64,000 nt of DNA from Hymenobacter psychrotolerans DSM 18569 (GCF_900142395.1 NZ_FRAS01000012.1:78033-142032), one strand, 5' to 3'; shown: positions 1 through 8,140, numbered from the stretch's first letter. Translations and numbers: made by a program. The notes: a model not told the origin generated them from the sequence alone.

Positions 1-1954
1 AGCTGCGCGTGGTGTCGCCGTCGTTGAAGGCTTCGAATGCCTTGGGCTTCACCTTGCCCGGCCAGTAGAAGCCGTCGCGCACCATGGTAACGCGGCGGCT
101 CAGCACGAAGTCCTGCAGGCCCAGCAACTCGCCCCGCGTCAGCGCCCCGACCTGCACGTTCAGCACCATCGTGCCGGAACGGTCCAGGACCACGGCATCG
201 CCCAATTGCGGGTCGTGGCCCGGATTGGGGCCGCGCTGGGCCTCTTCCTGCACCGGCGTAAGCGTGCCCGTTGCCTCGCCGGTGCAGGCCAGCGTGTTCA
301 CGCCGCCCAGCGAGTTGGTGTAGAGGAAGTAGCGCTTCTGCGGAAAGTAGCGGTAGTCCAGCCGGTAGCGGCGCTCCTCGGACTGCGGCACGCCGTTGTC
401 GTCGACCACCTGCACCGACCAGCTCAGCACGCGCCGCGTGGGCGAGTCGAAGCGGCGCAGCACCAGCGCCTCGAAGCCTACCGGCAGGCAGAACACCTCG
501 TAACGGCGCGGCCCTGGGTAGGTGCCGGCAATGAATTCTTCGCTGCTGCCATCGGTGCAACTCACGCGCACCCGCACCGAAAACGCGGCCAGCGCAAAGG
601 AATCGGCCATGAAGTAGAGGTACTCCGGCTGCTCAGGATGACAGTTCCGGTCGTTGGGCTGCCAGGTAAGGAACGGCTTCACTGCCGCCTGATAGGTGTT
701 GAACCAGGTGCGCGAAGGGTACTCGAAGAAGTCCAGCCCGCCGAGCACCACGTAGTTGGTCTGCTGCAGCTGCTGCGGCCCGTCCTCCGCGGGCTCCCCG
801 TACCGCTCCCAGCTAAGCAGGTAGAAGCGTTTGAACAGCGAGTCGGCGCGGCTGATGTCGCGCTGGCCGAGTTCCGGCAGGTGCTCCTGCAGGTAGGTAT
901 CGAGCAGGGTCTGCACTTCAAAGCGGGTGCGGCCGTGGCGGTCAGCCGGCTGCTCTATCGGCTCCCCGATTCGCACGAAGTTGCCGCTCATGTATTCCGG
1001 CTCGATGTACACCTCGCAGCAGAAGCTCAGGTTGGGCTTCCCTCCCGGGTCTTCCCGGTACTCCGGGCCGGCGTCCATCGGCAGGACGATGGGGTTGAGC
1101 GAGAAATAAAACTGAAACTCGGAAATGGTGACCGAGACTTCATCCGTCGCGCCCACCGAGTCGGTGATGCGGCAGGTATAGGTGCCCGGCTCCAGGTCCG
1201 GGCGCGTGGCCTCGGTGGTGCCGTTATCCCAGAGGAAGGTGTAGGGTGCCCGCCCGCCCGACACGCGCAGCGTCACGTCGTTTTCGTAGCGGTCCACCAC
1301 TACTTCGAGCTGGTCGTCCTGGCGCACCAGAATGGTAACCGAGAGGCTGACCCCGCTGGAGTCGGCCACCACGCAGGTGTAGCGGCCGGCCCGCAGGTTG
1401 CTGCGGCTGGCCGTAGTCGGCCCATCGGCCCAGGTGTAAGTGTACACCCCGTTGTTGCCGTTGCGGGCCGTGAGCGTAATGGCACCGGTGGCCGAGCCGA
1501 AGATGCCGGCCGGCGTCACGTCCTGGTCCACAAAAACCGGGCGGATAGTGCCAATGGGCGCACTGACGCTGAACAACCCCGGCCGCAGCTGCAAGCAGGG
1601 CTGAAAGTCGTATCGCAGGTCGTAGAGCGTGGCCTCAATAATGAAACCGAGCAGCATGTTGCCGAACACCCCGCCAGCAGGTGAGCGGTGTTCCCTCACG
1701 GTATAGGGCAGGCTCAGACTGGTGATGCGCTCCTGCACCACGCGCATGGCATCACTAATTACGCCGTCACGCCCTCCAGTCTGCTGGTAATTGGCGTTGA
1801 ATATGCCATACGCCGGCACGCCTGTCAGCGTGCCGCCACTGAAGGCCGTGAACTGATGATAGGCACCATCCAGCCAAATCTGAACCCAGTCGCCGGTGAC
1901 ACCCTGCTCAGGCACCATGAAAATATATTGTTGCGCTAAACGTTCGCCGGCCAT
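1..1954 (-). CDS. Phage structural (tail/adhesin-like) protein with SprB-like repeats, partial
   Basis: The frame is open without a stop for about 651 codons from an ATG at 1954 to the window edge, so the C-terminus is missing. The start overlaps the stop of the upstream gene as ATGA. Two consecutive repeats at roughly residues 150-225 and 225-300 carry the pattern YxYxWxDGxTT...L.aGxYTCxVxDSxG, as in SprB/PKD-like repeats of Bacteroidota surface adhesins; examples are YTYTWADGPTT and YTFLWDNGTTEA. The rest is beta-rich with no recognised catalytic motif. Position at the end of the late genes and the Ig-like repeats suggest a tail-tip, fibre or baseplate-associated protein. The repeat assignment is fairly secure; the tail role is inferred from position. 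Confidence 0.75.
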   Translation of the reverse strand, partial: MAGERLAQQYIFMVPEQGVTGDWVQIWLDGAYHQFTAFSGGTLTGVPAYGIFNANYQQTGGRDGVISDAMRVVQERITSLSLPYTVREHRSPAGGVFGNMLLGFIIEATLYDLRYDFQPCLQLRPGLFSVSAPIGTIRPVFVDQDVTPAGIFGSATGAITLTARNGNNGVYTYTWADGPTTASRSNLRAGRYTCVVADSSGVSLSVTILVRQDDQLEVVVDRYENDVTLRVSGGRAPYTFLWDNGTTEATRPDLEPGTYTCRITDSVGATDEVSVTISEFQFYFSLNPIVLPMDAGPEYREDPGGKPNLSFCCEVYIEPEYMSGNFVRIGEPIEQPADRHGRTRFEVQTLLDTYLQEHLPELGQRDISRADSLFKRFYLLSWERYGEPAEDGPQQLQQTNYVVLGGLDFFEYPSRTWFNTYQAAVKPFLTWQPNDRNCHPEQPEYLYFMADSFALAAFSVRVRVSCTDGSSEEFIAGTYPGPRRYEVFCLPVGFEALVLRRFDSPTRRVLSWSVQVVDDNGVPQSEERRYRLDYRYFPQKRYFLYTNSLGGVNTLACTGEATGTLTPVQEEAQRGPNPGHDPQLGDAVVLDRSGTMVLNVQVGALTRGELLGLQDFVLSRRVTMVRDGFYWPGKVKPKAFEAFNDGDTTRS

Positions 1955-2484
1955 CAGTCGAGGAATTTGGAGGGTTTATAAGTCAGCGCCTGGGTAGCGG
2001 CGCTGCGGAATACATAGTTGAAGCGGCACCCGACCATCACCTGCGCAATCGGCCCCACGGCCTCCTGGAGCACGTCGTCGGGCGAAATCTGCAGGCCCGC
2101 CTCGCGGAGCTGCGCGATGATGGCCCCCATCAGGTCTTCGCCGATTTCCTCGCACTCGTCGATGACGGCGTCGCGGCCGTCGAAGTCGCCCGCCTCCGTG
2201 AGCTTGAGCACCAGGAAGGAGCTGTGGTGGTACTTGGCGTAGAAGTCGCCGTCGTTGTCGCCGTAGTCGGCCTGGTAGTTTTCCAGAATCAGGGCCGCTT
2301 TGCCCTCGCGCAAGTCCAGCTTGTTGCGCAGACTGGTATAAAACTCGTTCAGGTCGAGCTGCTTCTGGATGGGGTCGGAGCTGATAAGAATGCGCAGGAA
2401 GCGGCACTGCTCCGGCGAGTGCTGAATGGCGACGTGGCGGCGGGCCAGCTCCCGGCCCATGTTGGTGTACTGTTGGTGGCGCAT
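1954..2484 (-). CDS. Phage structural protein of unknown function
   Basis: This 176-residue acidic protein starts at an ATG that overlaps the preceding stop as TAATG, and its own stop overlaps the next start as ATGA, so the three genes from 3284 down to the left edge are translationally coupled. It has no signal peptide, membrane segment or known catalytic motif. It looks like a mixed alpha/beta cytoplasmic protein with an acidic middle (GDNDGDFYAKYHHSS, DGRDAVIDECEEIGED). The coupling with the SprB-repeat protein suggests a tail assembly or virion role, but no family is recognised. Confidence 0.7.
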   Translation of the reverse strand: MRHQQYTNMGRELARRHVAIQHSPEQCRFLRILISSDPIQKQLDLNEFYTSLRNKLDLREGKAALILENYQADYGDNDGDFYAKYHHSSFLVLKLTEAGDFDGRDAVIDECEEIGEDLMGAIIAQLREAGLQISPDDVLQEAVGPIAQVMVGCRFNYVFRSAATQALTYKPSKFLD

Positions 2485-3284
2485 TAGTGGGGGGCTTGTT
2501 GGCGTTGAAGTTCCCGCTGCCGCTTGGCGGCTTCCTGGTCGTCCTGCATCTTGGCCAGCACCATGCGGGCGTGCTGCTGGCTGGTTTCGGCCAGCGAGCC
2601 GAACGCGCCGCCCGATACCTCGCGCAGCACGTAGTCCCAGCCTTTGCTGCCGGCCTTCTCCTCATGGCCCGAGCCGAACACGTCGGGATGCTGTCGGGCC
2701 AGTTCCAGTCGGCAGCCGGTGTACCAGGTGAGCACAGCCAGCTTGATGGCCAGCGGCAGCGCGGCCAGCTCAGCGGCCCGCGACTCGATCAGGTGCTCGT
2801 TGAAGTCTTCGCGCCGGTCCCCGCCGTAGTCGGCCCGGTCCGGATGGTAGGGCTTGCGCTGGGGCCGGTAGAGCACGGCCACCAGCTTGTCGAGCAGGGC
2901 TTCCTGCCGGTCCGCGCAGAAGCGCATGAAGTAGCTGTCGGCGAAGATGAATTCCTTGAACAGCAGGTTGCGGAAGTGCTCACGCGGGCCGTAGAGCAGC
3001 CGGCCCTTGAACTTGATGGCTGGCAGCAGTTGGGCCGTCAGCTCGTTGCTTTCCAGCACGAAATCGGCCTGCGGCAGCAACTGCGCCAGTTGCACGGGCG
3101 TGCAGGAAAGCAGCGTCGGAAAGGGCAGCTGCAGCAGGATGCTGAGCAGGTGCAGCCGCATATCCATGCGGGTGCGGTGCTGGTAGTTCAGCGTCTTGAC
3201 CACCTGCAGCAGCTGGTGCTCGGAAAGCTCGTTCCAGCAGGCCGGCACGTGGCGCTCAGCGGAGCTGAAAAGGACGTGGTGCAT
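2484..3284 (-). CDS. Phage late protein of unknown function
   Basis: The ATG at 3284 (MHHVLFSS) is preferred to the upstream in-frame start at 3341, because the late promoter at 3305-3339 would initiate downstream of 3341. This gives about 266 residues. The protein is helical and rich in Leu and Arg, and ends in a charged Gln/Arg-rich tail (AAKRQRELQRQQ). It is the first gene of a transcription unit that continues into the 1954-2484 gene and the SprB-repeat protein. Alternating helices with a charged tail would fit a tail assembly chaperone or tape-measure accessory factor, but this is a guess. No known domain is recognised. Confidence 0.7.
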   Translation of the reverse strand: MHHVLFSSAERHVPACWNELSEHQLLQVVKTLNYQHRTRMDMRLHLLSILLQLPFPTLLSCTPVQLAQLLPQADFVLESNELTAQLLPAIKFKGRLLYGPREHFRNLLFKEFIFADSYFMRFCADRQEALLDKLVAVLYRPQRKPYHPDRADYGGDRREDFNEHLIESRAAELAALPLAIKLAVLTWYTGCRLELARQHPDVFGSGHEEKAGSKGWDYVLREVSGGAFGSLAETSQQHARMVLAKMQDDQEAAKRQRELQRQQAPH

Positions 3285-3304
3285 AGAGGAGGATGTTGTT
3301 TCCT

Positions 3305-3339
3305 CAAAACTCCCCCACCCTGCACCGGCAAAAAAGGAC
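3305..3339 (-). promoter_or_regulatory. Late promoter copy A (GTCCTTTT-N23-TTTG)
   Basis: On the minus strand GTCCTTTT begins at 3339 and a -7-like GAGTTTTG ends at 3305, exactly 35 bases end to end. It lies about 20 bases before the start of the 3284 gene and immediately after a terminator. It is one of five such sites in the prophage with the same spacing. Confidence 0.7.
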
Positions 3340-3346
3340 ACAAAAA

Positions 3347-3371
3347 AGCCCCAGCCGGAAGGGCCAGGGCT
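3347..3371 (-). terminator. Intrinsic terminator after the Fic gene
   Basis: A GC stem (AGCCCTGGCC / GGCTGGGGCT with wobble pairs) is followed on the minus strand by a run of T. It separates the Fic gene from the next late operon, and its T run abuts late promoter copy A. Confidence 0.7.
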
Positions 3372-3378
3372 TGTTGCT

Positions 3379-4848
3379 TTACTCTTTTGCTTTAGTTGCG
3401 TTCCGATATGAATTTGTTATACTCTCCATTAATGTTTTAAAATAGGAAGATATAAATTCGGTTACCTCTTCATCTTTTATCTTATCCTTATAATACTTAG
3501 TAATATAAAATTCATTTACTGCATTATGTATTTTATATTCACCTCTATAAAAATCTAAAACAATATACCCATTCACAGTTTCCATAGCTGCATTAGCTTT
3601 AAAAGCCGAATGTTCACTTAAAACAACAATTCTTAACATCCTATTTACGGTATAATTGTCTCTATAGTATTTAATAATCCTTTCCAAAAAAGTATTGTTA
3701 TGCATCCAATAGGTCCATATATCAGAAGCTGGCAGGCTAGACAATTCGCTTATTGAAGACCAAGCAGTATCAGAATCATCTTTTAAATTCTTAACTACAA
3801 ACCTTACCTTAATTATGTTATCAAAAAACAAAGAATTTATCTTTCCCTCCTGCTTGGAAAAGGCATATAATAGCGGTGGAAATGATTGCATCAACGCTGT
3901 TACGAAATTATCTTCAGATATAGCTTCCTTTTTTATTTCTTCTTCACTGAACCCTGCCACGAACAAGGCAATTTCTTTGTCTATATCTGTTGGCTCAGAA
4001 ATATCTTCTCCCTTAGCCCCCTTAATATATGTTTCTAGCGAGCGAATTAAACGCTCAGCGAAATGCTGAATGAGAGGTTCTGTTACACCAACGTCAGCTT
4101 GACTGAGGACACCATAGTACTCGCTTTTCTCATCTTGACGGATAATCAAGGGAGGAAACCCGGACCGCATCAGGATTAAGTTAGAGAGCAGCCGTGTCAT
4201 CCGCCCATTACCATCGTCAAAGGGATGTATGCCCACGAACCTGTGATGGAACAGAGTGGACAACACCAATGGATGCATGGTGTCCCGATTTTCGCGGTAC
4301 CACTCGATTAGTTCACGCATCATGATGGGCGTGTCCTCTACCGAAGCGTAGTAATGGATAGCACCCGTAGCGGTCTTCACGTGATTAGGAGACGATTTAT
4401 ACTCTCCTAACCGGATAGTCTTAGTTGTTGGGTGTCCTTCGGCTGTCTGTGCTTCATTCTGGTAGGGCTCTACCAATATCATCGTATGCAGAGCGCGAAT
4501 GTCCGCTTCTGTTAGCTCGGAATCTTTGCGCTGAAGAGCAAGCAGAAAATCAATGGCTTCATTGTGGCCTTTGATATCCAGGTGGTCTTTCAACGGCTTG
4601 CCTTTGGCTGTAAGCCCTTCCATGAGGAAGGCAGCTGTCTCGCCGTAGGTTAGCTTATTGCCTTCGATAGAGTTGGAGTTGTAGTTCCAGTCAAGGCGAA
4701 ACTTCTGGAAGATACGGGCTTCTTGTTCTGGCTTGATAGGGCGCAAGGCATCAATTTCCAGCTTCATAGCATCAATTCGCTGAAGTAGTGCCTGCGTTTC
4801 TTCGGAATAGTTTTCCATTGGGATTGGGTAGGGAATGGGAATGAACAT
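3379..4848 (-). CDS. Fic-domain protein (class II, probable AMPylator)
   Basis: The 489-residue protein has the complete Fic active-site loop HPFDDGNGR at about residues 208-216, with the catalytic His, the phosphate-binding Asn-Gly and the Arg all present. An N-terminal inhibitory-helix motif S-x-x-x-E-G (SNSIEG, about residues 58-63) marks it as self-inhibited, as in class II Fic enzymes, which typically transfer AMP to a protein hydroxyl. Residues from about 285 on form a C-terminal region that I do not recognise. The 3' third is markedly AT-rich against its neighbours, which suggests recent acquisition. The gene is framed by terminators on both sides and belongs to no late operon, the usual layout of prophage cargo. 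An alternative start is at 4818 (MENYSEET). Confidence 0.9.
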   Translation of the reverse strand: MFIPIPYPIPMENYSEETQALLQRIDAMKLEIDALRPIKPEQEARIFQKFRLDWNYNSNSIEGNKLTYGETAAFLMEGLTAKGKPLKDHLDIKGHNEAIDFLLALQRKDSELTEADIRALHTMILVEPYQNEAQTAEGHPTTKTIRLGEYKSSPNHVKTATGAIHYYASVEDTPIMMRELIEWYRENRDTMHPLVLSTLFHHRFVGIHPFDDGNGRMTRLLSNLILMRSGFPPLIIRQDEKSEYYGVLSQADVGVTEPLIQHFAERLIRSLETYIKGAKGEDISEPTDIDKEIALFVAGFSEEEIKKEAISEDNFVTALMQSFPPLLYAFSKQEGKINSLFFDNIIKVRFVVKNLKDDSDTAWSSISELSSLPASDIWTYWMHNNTFLERIIKYYRDNYTVNRMLRIVVLSEHSAFKANAAMETVNGYIVLDFYRGEYKIHNAVNEFYITKYYKDKIKDEEVTEFISSYFKTLMESITNSYRNATKAKE

Positions 4849-4862
4849 TCAATCTATAAAAA

Positions 4863-4886
4863 AGCCCCGCTGAAACCAGCGGGGCT
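4863..4886 (-). terminator. Intrinsic terminator upstream of the Fic gene
   Basis: A perfect 9-base stem (AGCCCCGCT / AGCGGGGCT) is followed by a T run on the minus strand. It ends the small-gene operon 5699-4893 and insulates the Fic gene from it. Confidence 0.85.
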
Positions 4887-4892
4887 TTTGCT

Positions 4893-5120
4893 TTACTCGG
4901 GGCGGCGGGTGCCGCGCCCCAGGTCTTCGACGAGCTGCTCCAGGGCCGCGATGACGGTGCAGAGCTTGTACTCGGTGAGCGTGGGCGGAGTGAAGGGGAT
5001 GCCGTATCGCTCGTAGAGCAGCCAGAGGGCATTGTCGGAGAGGTTGGTGACGGGAACTACGGGCAGGTTGGGCTGCTCTTGCCGGGGTTCTTCGGGCGTG
5101 GCCATAGCGTTAGGCGGCAA
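4893..5120 (-). CDS. Small phage protein with LLYERY motif
   Basis: This 75-residue protein has an Asn/Pro-rich N-terminus followed by a helical segment containing LWLLYERY and ending in VEDLGRG. It overlaps the gene upstream by 11 bases and is the last of three overlapping small genes before a terminator. The LLYERY core also occurs in the first gene of the set (5409-5699), so the two may be distant paralogs. No known family is recognised. An initiator at residue 6 (MATPEEPR) is also possible. Confidence 0.55.
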   Translation of the reverse strand: MPPNAMATPEEPRQEQPNLPVVPVTNLSDNALWLLYERYGIPFTPPTLTEYKLCTVIAALEQLVEDLGRGTRRPE

Positions 5121-5412
5121 GCGTTACGGGTTGGGGAAGGGCAACGTCCGTCAGGTCGGCCAGGTCGAGCAGGGCCAGCAGCAGCGCCTGGTAGGCTGCC
5201 TGCTGGCGGCGGGTGCCGGGGCCGGCTTCCTGCACCACGAGTTGCGAGTGGGCTTCGGCCAGGCACTGCGCGATGCGGCGCGGCGGGTAGTGCTGGAGCA
5301 GCTCGTGCAGCTCCTCCAGCGCGGGCGCGGGGACTGGGCTGCGGAGGGCGAAGCGGGCAATGAGCGAGGCGGCTTCGTGGGCCGGGGCGAGTACTAGCGT
5401 CGGCTGGCTCAT
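5110..5412 (-). CDS. Small helical phage protein
   Basis: This 100-residue Ala/Leu-rich protein overlaps its neighbours on both sides (ATGA with the upstream gene, 11 bases with the downstream gene), which supports real translation. It is predicted to be helical throughout, with no membrane segment or catalytic motif. It is the middle member of a three-gene cluster of unknown role between the Fic cargo and the lysis region. Confidence 0.55.
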   Translation of the reverse strand: MSQPTLVLAPAHEAASLIARFALRSPVPAPALEELHELLQHYPPRRIAQCLAEAHSQLVVQEAGPGTRRQQAAYQALLLALLDLADLTDVALPQPVTLAA

Positions 5413-5699
5413 GCGCGGTGAGCCTTGCGGGTGGTGATGCTGTCGATGGCCGTGGTGAGGCTATTGACGATACCCAGGATGCGGCGCAGCTTGCGGGCCG
5501 AGTCGCACTCGGTTTCCTCATGGATGAGGTAATGCGACAACTCTTCCAGCGCTTCGACCAGGTAGTCTTTGTCGCCGCGGTACCGCTCGTAGAGCAGCTT
5601 CAGGAAGGGCTGCATGTCCAGCTCGTTGCGGGTGGCTGGGTCCGTAACGAAGATGGCTCCGCTCGGATACTCTTGGACTGTTTGCGTGTTGTTTGGCAT
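5409..5699 (-). CDS. Small phage protein with LLYERY motif
   Basis: This 96-residue protein is the first gene of the small-gene operon. A polar N-terminus is followed by FLKLLYERYRGDKDYLVEAL and a His/Glu-rich helix (LSHYLIHEETE) that could bind metal. It shares the LLYERY core with the third gene of the cluster. The start follows a weak promoter-like TTAACAGTTTG. Its function is unknown. Confidence 0.6.
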   Translation of the reverse strand: MPNNTQTVQEYPSGAIFVTDPATRNELDMQPFLKLLYERYRGDKDYLVEALEELSHYLIHEETECDSARKLRRILGIVNSLTTAIDSITTRKAHRA

Positions 5700-6083
5700 T
5701 TGGGCAAACTGTTAAGGGTGAAAAGAAAAAACAAAAAGGCACGGAATCACCTGGGTAGGATTGCCAAACAACACGCGGTTATTTCGTGGGCCTCTCGGAT
5801 CCCACGTTCCTCCCAGGCTTTTCCGTGCCTGAAAACGGGTACAATCGTACGAATCGACAGAAAACAGTTCTGCCGCTTGAAAAACCCGGCTAGTTTTTGA
5901 AGCGGCAGTCGGCACCGCGTATTGTTTGGCGGGTCAAAGGTGCAGGGTTGTTGAGAAGTTTGCAAGGGCAATTGTGAGATTTTTCACACAATGTGAGAAA
6001 ATGTGAGACGGTTATGAGACTGTTGTGAGACAGTTAGTAGCTTTAGGGACAGCAAATTCCTACTATCCCTACCCACCGTTTAC
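5700..6083. other. Intergenic region between divergent small-gene and Abi-alpha operons
   Basis: No gene is visible in these 384 bases. The left part holds the promoter side of the 5409-5699 gene. The segment 5700-5760 has AGTTTG preceded by a GCCTTTTTG tract resembling the late promoters, but the spacing is 37 rather than 35. The right part (5973-6031) holds the TGTGAGAC repeat array described separately. Confidence 0.6.
5973..6031 (+). promoter_or_regulatory. Array of five phased TGTGAGAC operator-like boxes
   Basis: Copies of TGTGAGAC or close variants start at 5973, 5992, 6002, 6013 and 6024. The spacings of 19, 10, 11 and 11 bases put them on one face of the helix. The array ends about 50 bases before the start of the Abi-alpha-like gene. 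The same octamer occurs around the prophage regulatory switch near 29.77 and 29.89 kb, so a phage-encoded regulator is the likely ligand (inference). Confidence 0.65.
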
Positions 6084-6992
6084 ATGGAAAATCAGTCAGA
6101 GGAGCAGCAGTCAACAGGTCTCATCCGCACCCGTTCATCAAACAGTGGGTCTGGGCTGTTTGGAAAGCTATTTAGCAACGTTGCACAACCCGCCGCCTTG
6201 AGTACTGTAAGGGCGCTAGCGAAGACTTTCGACCTCTCTAATGCGCTAGACAATCCTTCTTGGATGCAGGATGGAAGTAATAGCTATAAGAAGCAAGTAT
6301 TTCAGCAAAACATGAATGCTTTGCAGGAAAAGATTGGCGTTATACCCGAAGAGAAGGTGTGTGAGGTGCCACCGGAAATCGGTGTACCTACTATTGAAAA
6401 ACTCACTTATACAACCAATGAGCAGCTACGCAATGCTTACTTGAACCTTCTCGCAAAAGCCTCATCTGAGGATACTGCTGCACTAGCTCATCCTGCTTTC
6501 CCAGGTATTATCGAAAGGATTTCTGCTGACGAAGCAAGGATCATTGAGTACCTAAAAGGCAAAGACTTTGCCCTGTTTTTGGAATACAGAACACGTAATA
6601 AATTAGATGGATACAATGTTATAAAGCGTTTTGCTACAGGAATAGAATTCGATACAACACTTGATTTTCCAAGCAATATAGATGCTTACCTTCAAAATCT
6701 ACTTACAATAGGCATTATTGATTTTAGACCTGGCATTTACAAAATAGAAAAGAATATATATGATGAACTAGATGAGAAATACAAAATTTTAAAACAAAAT
6801 GAAAATGATAAAATAAATTTGCTTAATGAATTAGCTTCCCAAATTGAATCTGGAAAAGCTAACGCAACTCCTGATGCACTAGTAGCTGTAAGCAAGATGC
6901 TAGAAAATCGCGCAACTAAAGTTGATATGGACAAAGGCTTTTTTGATATTACACCTTTTGGAAAATTGTTTATACAAGCCTGTGTATCATAA
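6084..6992 (+). CDS. Abi-alpha-like protein (DUF4393 family), candidate phage-defence gene
   Basis: This 302-residue cytoplasmic protein runs against the surrounding late genes and is clearly more AT-rich than they are. The central stretch (about residues 110-160) has the Abi-alpha/DUF4393 layout: TNEQLRNAYLNLLAKAS followed by HPAFPGIIERISADEARII, a layout I recall from abortive-infection alpha proteins. The N-terminus is Ser/Gly-rich and disordered; the C-terminal third is helical. It is followed after 15 bases by a multi-pass membrane protein, so the two probably form one operon, and it is preceded by five TGTGAGAC boxes. Exclusion of competing phages is inferred from family and position. 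Confidence 0.7.
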   Translation: MENQSEEQQSTGLIRTRSSNSGSGLFGKLFSNVAQPAALSTVRALAKTFDLSNALDNPSWMQDGSNSYKKQVFQQNMNALQEKIGVIPEEKVCEVPPEIGVPTIEKLTYTTNEQLRNAYLNLLAKASSEDTAALAHPAFPGIIERISADEARIIEYLKGKDFALFLEYRTRNKLDGYNVIKRFATGIEFDTTLDFPSNIDAYLQNLLTIGIIDFRPGIYKIEKNIYDELDEKYKILKQNENDKINLLNELASQIESGKANATPDALVAVSKMLENRATKVDMDKGFFDITPFGKLFIQACVS

Positions 6993-7007
6993 TTAAAGCT
7001 AAGCTCC

Positions 7008-7919
7008 ATGTCAAATACCCTTGATGCCAAACCTTTTGTTATAGAAAATGCAGACAAGTTGCTTTTGCTATTTGTCCCATACCTTATTATAGTATCATGC
7101 TTGTATTACTATGGGTATTGGGGCACTCTTGGAATAGATATTTTCCCTTACATGGGTGTGGAAGACCTCATTAAAGGTGTTGCTTTCCCACTGCGAATAT
7201 CTCTAATCAGACTTGCTTTCTTTGCCGGGCTAATCATACTTCTCTGCTATGCAATTTATCGGGATGAAGTCAGTGAGGCATCAGAAAAACAAGCCGCTGA
7301 TAGCACATCCACTAAAAAGGAAATGAGTGGCAAATCACGGTCAATCCAGATACTTATAAGCCTAATTATTTCAATTCTATTTATCTACTATATCTACCTA
7401 TCGGCAACAGATGCCTATGACATGGCTACCGGCAACTACATCAAAACAGGAATACCAAGCTTCGTAAGCTTTTTACTATTATTTGCAATCATGCTTATTA
7501 CAGACAGAATTGCAATTTCACAAGGGTACGCTTTTCAAACGCATATAGAGCATGGCAAAATAATACATAACAACATACCAAAGTCAACTTTTGTATTTAC
7601 CTCAATATTTATCATCATATTTCTTATACCCTACTCCTTCATAACCGGCTACTATGATGCAAGGGACATTACTGAATACAGACAGTACTCTTATGTAAAG
7701 AGACCGGCATTTCAAGATAACGAACAGCTGAACAAACGATACAACAGCCTTCTATATCTAGGCAAATTTGGTGACTATCATTTCTTTTCCACGGTAGATC
7801 AAAAGCAACGCATTATCATAAACAGTGATTCACTTCCAACTCTTTTGCTTTACCATTACAATGTGGAAATAGAGGCTGAACGTAAGGTCAAGGAAGAAGC
7901 AAAAAGCCCGGCTAAGTAG
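7008..7919 (+). CDS. Five-helix membrane protein paired with the Abi-alpha-like gene
   Basis: This 303-residue AT-rich gene starts 15 bases after the Abi-alpha-like gene. Five hydrophobic segments are visible at about residues 18-43, 62-86, 115-140, 150-172 and 195-220, with a charged cytoplasmic loop between helices 2 and 3. A C-terminal soluble part contains FGDYHFFSTVDQKQRIII. The family is not recognised. Strand, composition and spacing match the preceding gene, so it may be the membrane effector or anchor of a two-gene defence system. The stop codon lies inside the loop of a strong terminator. Confidence 0.7.
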   Translation: MSNTLDAKPFVIENADKLLLLFVPYLIIVSCLYYYGYWGTLGIDIFPYMGVEDLIKGVAFPLRISLIRLAFFAGLIILLCYAIYRDEVSEASEKQAADSTSTKKEMSGKSRSIQILISLIISILFIYYIYLSATDAYDMATGNYIKTGIPSFVSFLLLFAIMLITDRIAISQGYAFQTHIEHGKIIHNNIPKSTFVFTSIFIIIFLIPYSFITGYYDARDITEYRQYSYVKRPAFQDNEQLNKRYNSLLYLGKFGDYHFFSTVDQKQRIIINSDSLPTLLLYHYNVEIEAERKVKEEAKSPAK

Positions 7920-7930
7920 CCGGGCTTTTT
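7904..7930 (+). terminator. Bidirectional intrinsic terminator
   Basis: The 9-base stem AAGCCCGGC / GCCGGGCTT has T runs on both sides. It ends the Abi-alpha operon on the plus strand and the lysis-cassette transcript on the minus strand, and it contains the stop codon of the membrane-protein gene. Confidence 0.85.
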
Positions 7931-7941
7931 GCTTCTCTCAC

Positions 7942-8079
7942 TTATCCAAACACGTAGTACCAGCACCACTTAAGGCCGGCATATATCAACGCCAGAAGGA
8001 AAACGGCCAAGCATCCTAGAAGAAAGCCGCCAAATAACTTGTCGCCCCAGTTCCCTCCCCGGTTGTAGTAACGTCCCAT
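7942..8079 (-). CDS. Small single-pass membrane protein, 45 residues
   Basis: An ATG at 8079 opens 45 codons ending in TAA at 7942. The N-terminus is Gly/Arg/aromatic-rich (MGRYYNRGGNWGDKLFGG), followed by one hydrophobic helix (FLLGCLAVFLLALIYAGL) and an aromatic end (KWCWYYVFG). It is the last gene of the lysis cassette before a terminator. Membrane character and position suggest an accessory lysis or superinfection role, but no family is recognised. Shortness keeps confidence moderate. Confidence 0.5.
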   Translation of the reverse strand: MGRYYNRGGNWGDKLFGGFLLGCLAVFLLALIYAGLKWCWYYVFG

Positions 8080-8140
8080 ATGCTAATGACATGTAGTGTA
8101 CTGGAAGGTAATAAGTAGGCCAATATGGCCAACAGCAGAA

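Noticed and set aside
206..1684. 492-residue plus-strand open frame
   Set aside because: It is the shadow of the SprB-repeat gene, which is open on the minus strand over the whole length with coherent repeats; the plus-strand product is low-complexity Arg/Ala/Val-rich.
5700..5760. Sixth late promoter before the 5409-5699 gene
   Set aside because: GCCTTTTT and AGTTTG are present but the spacing is 37, not 35, and GTCC is not preserved.
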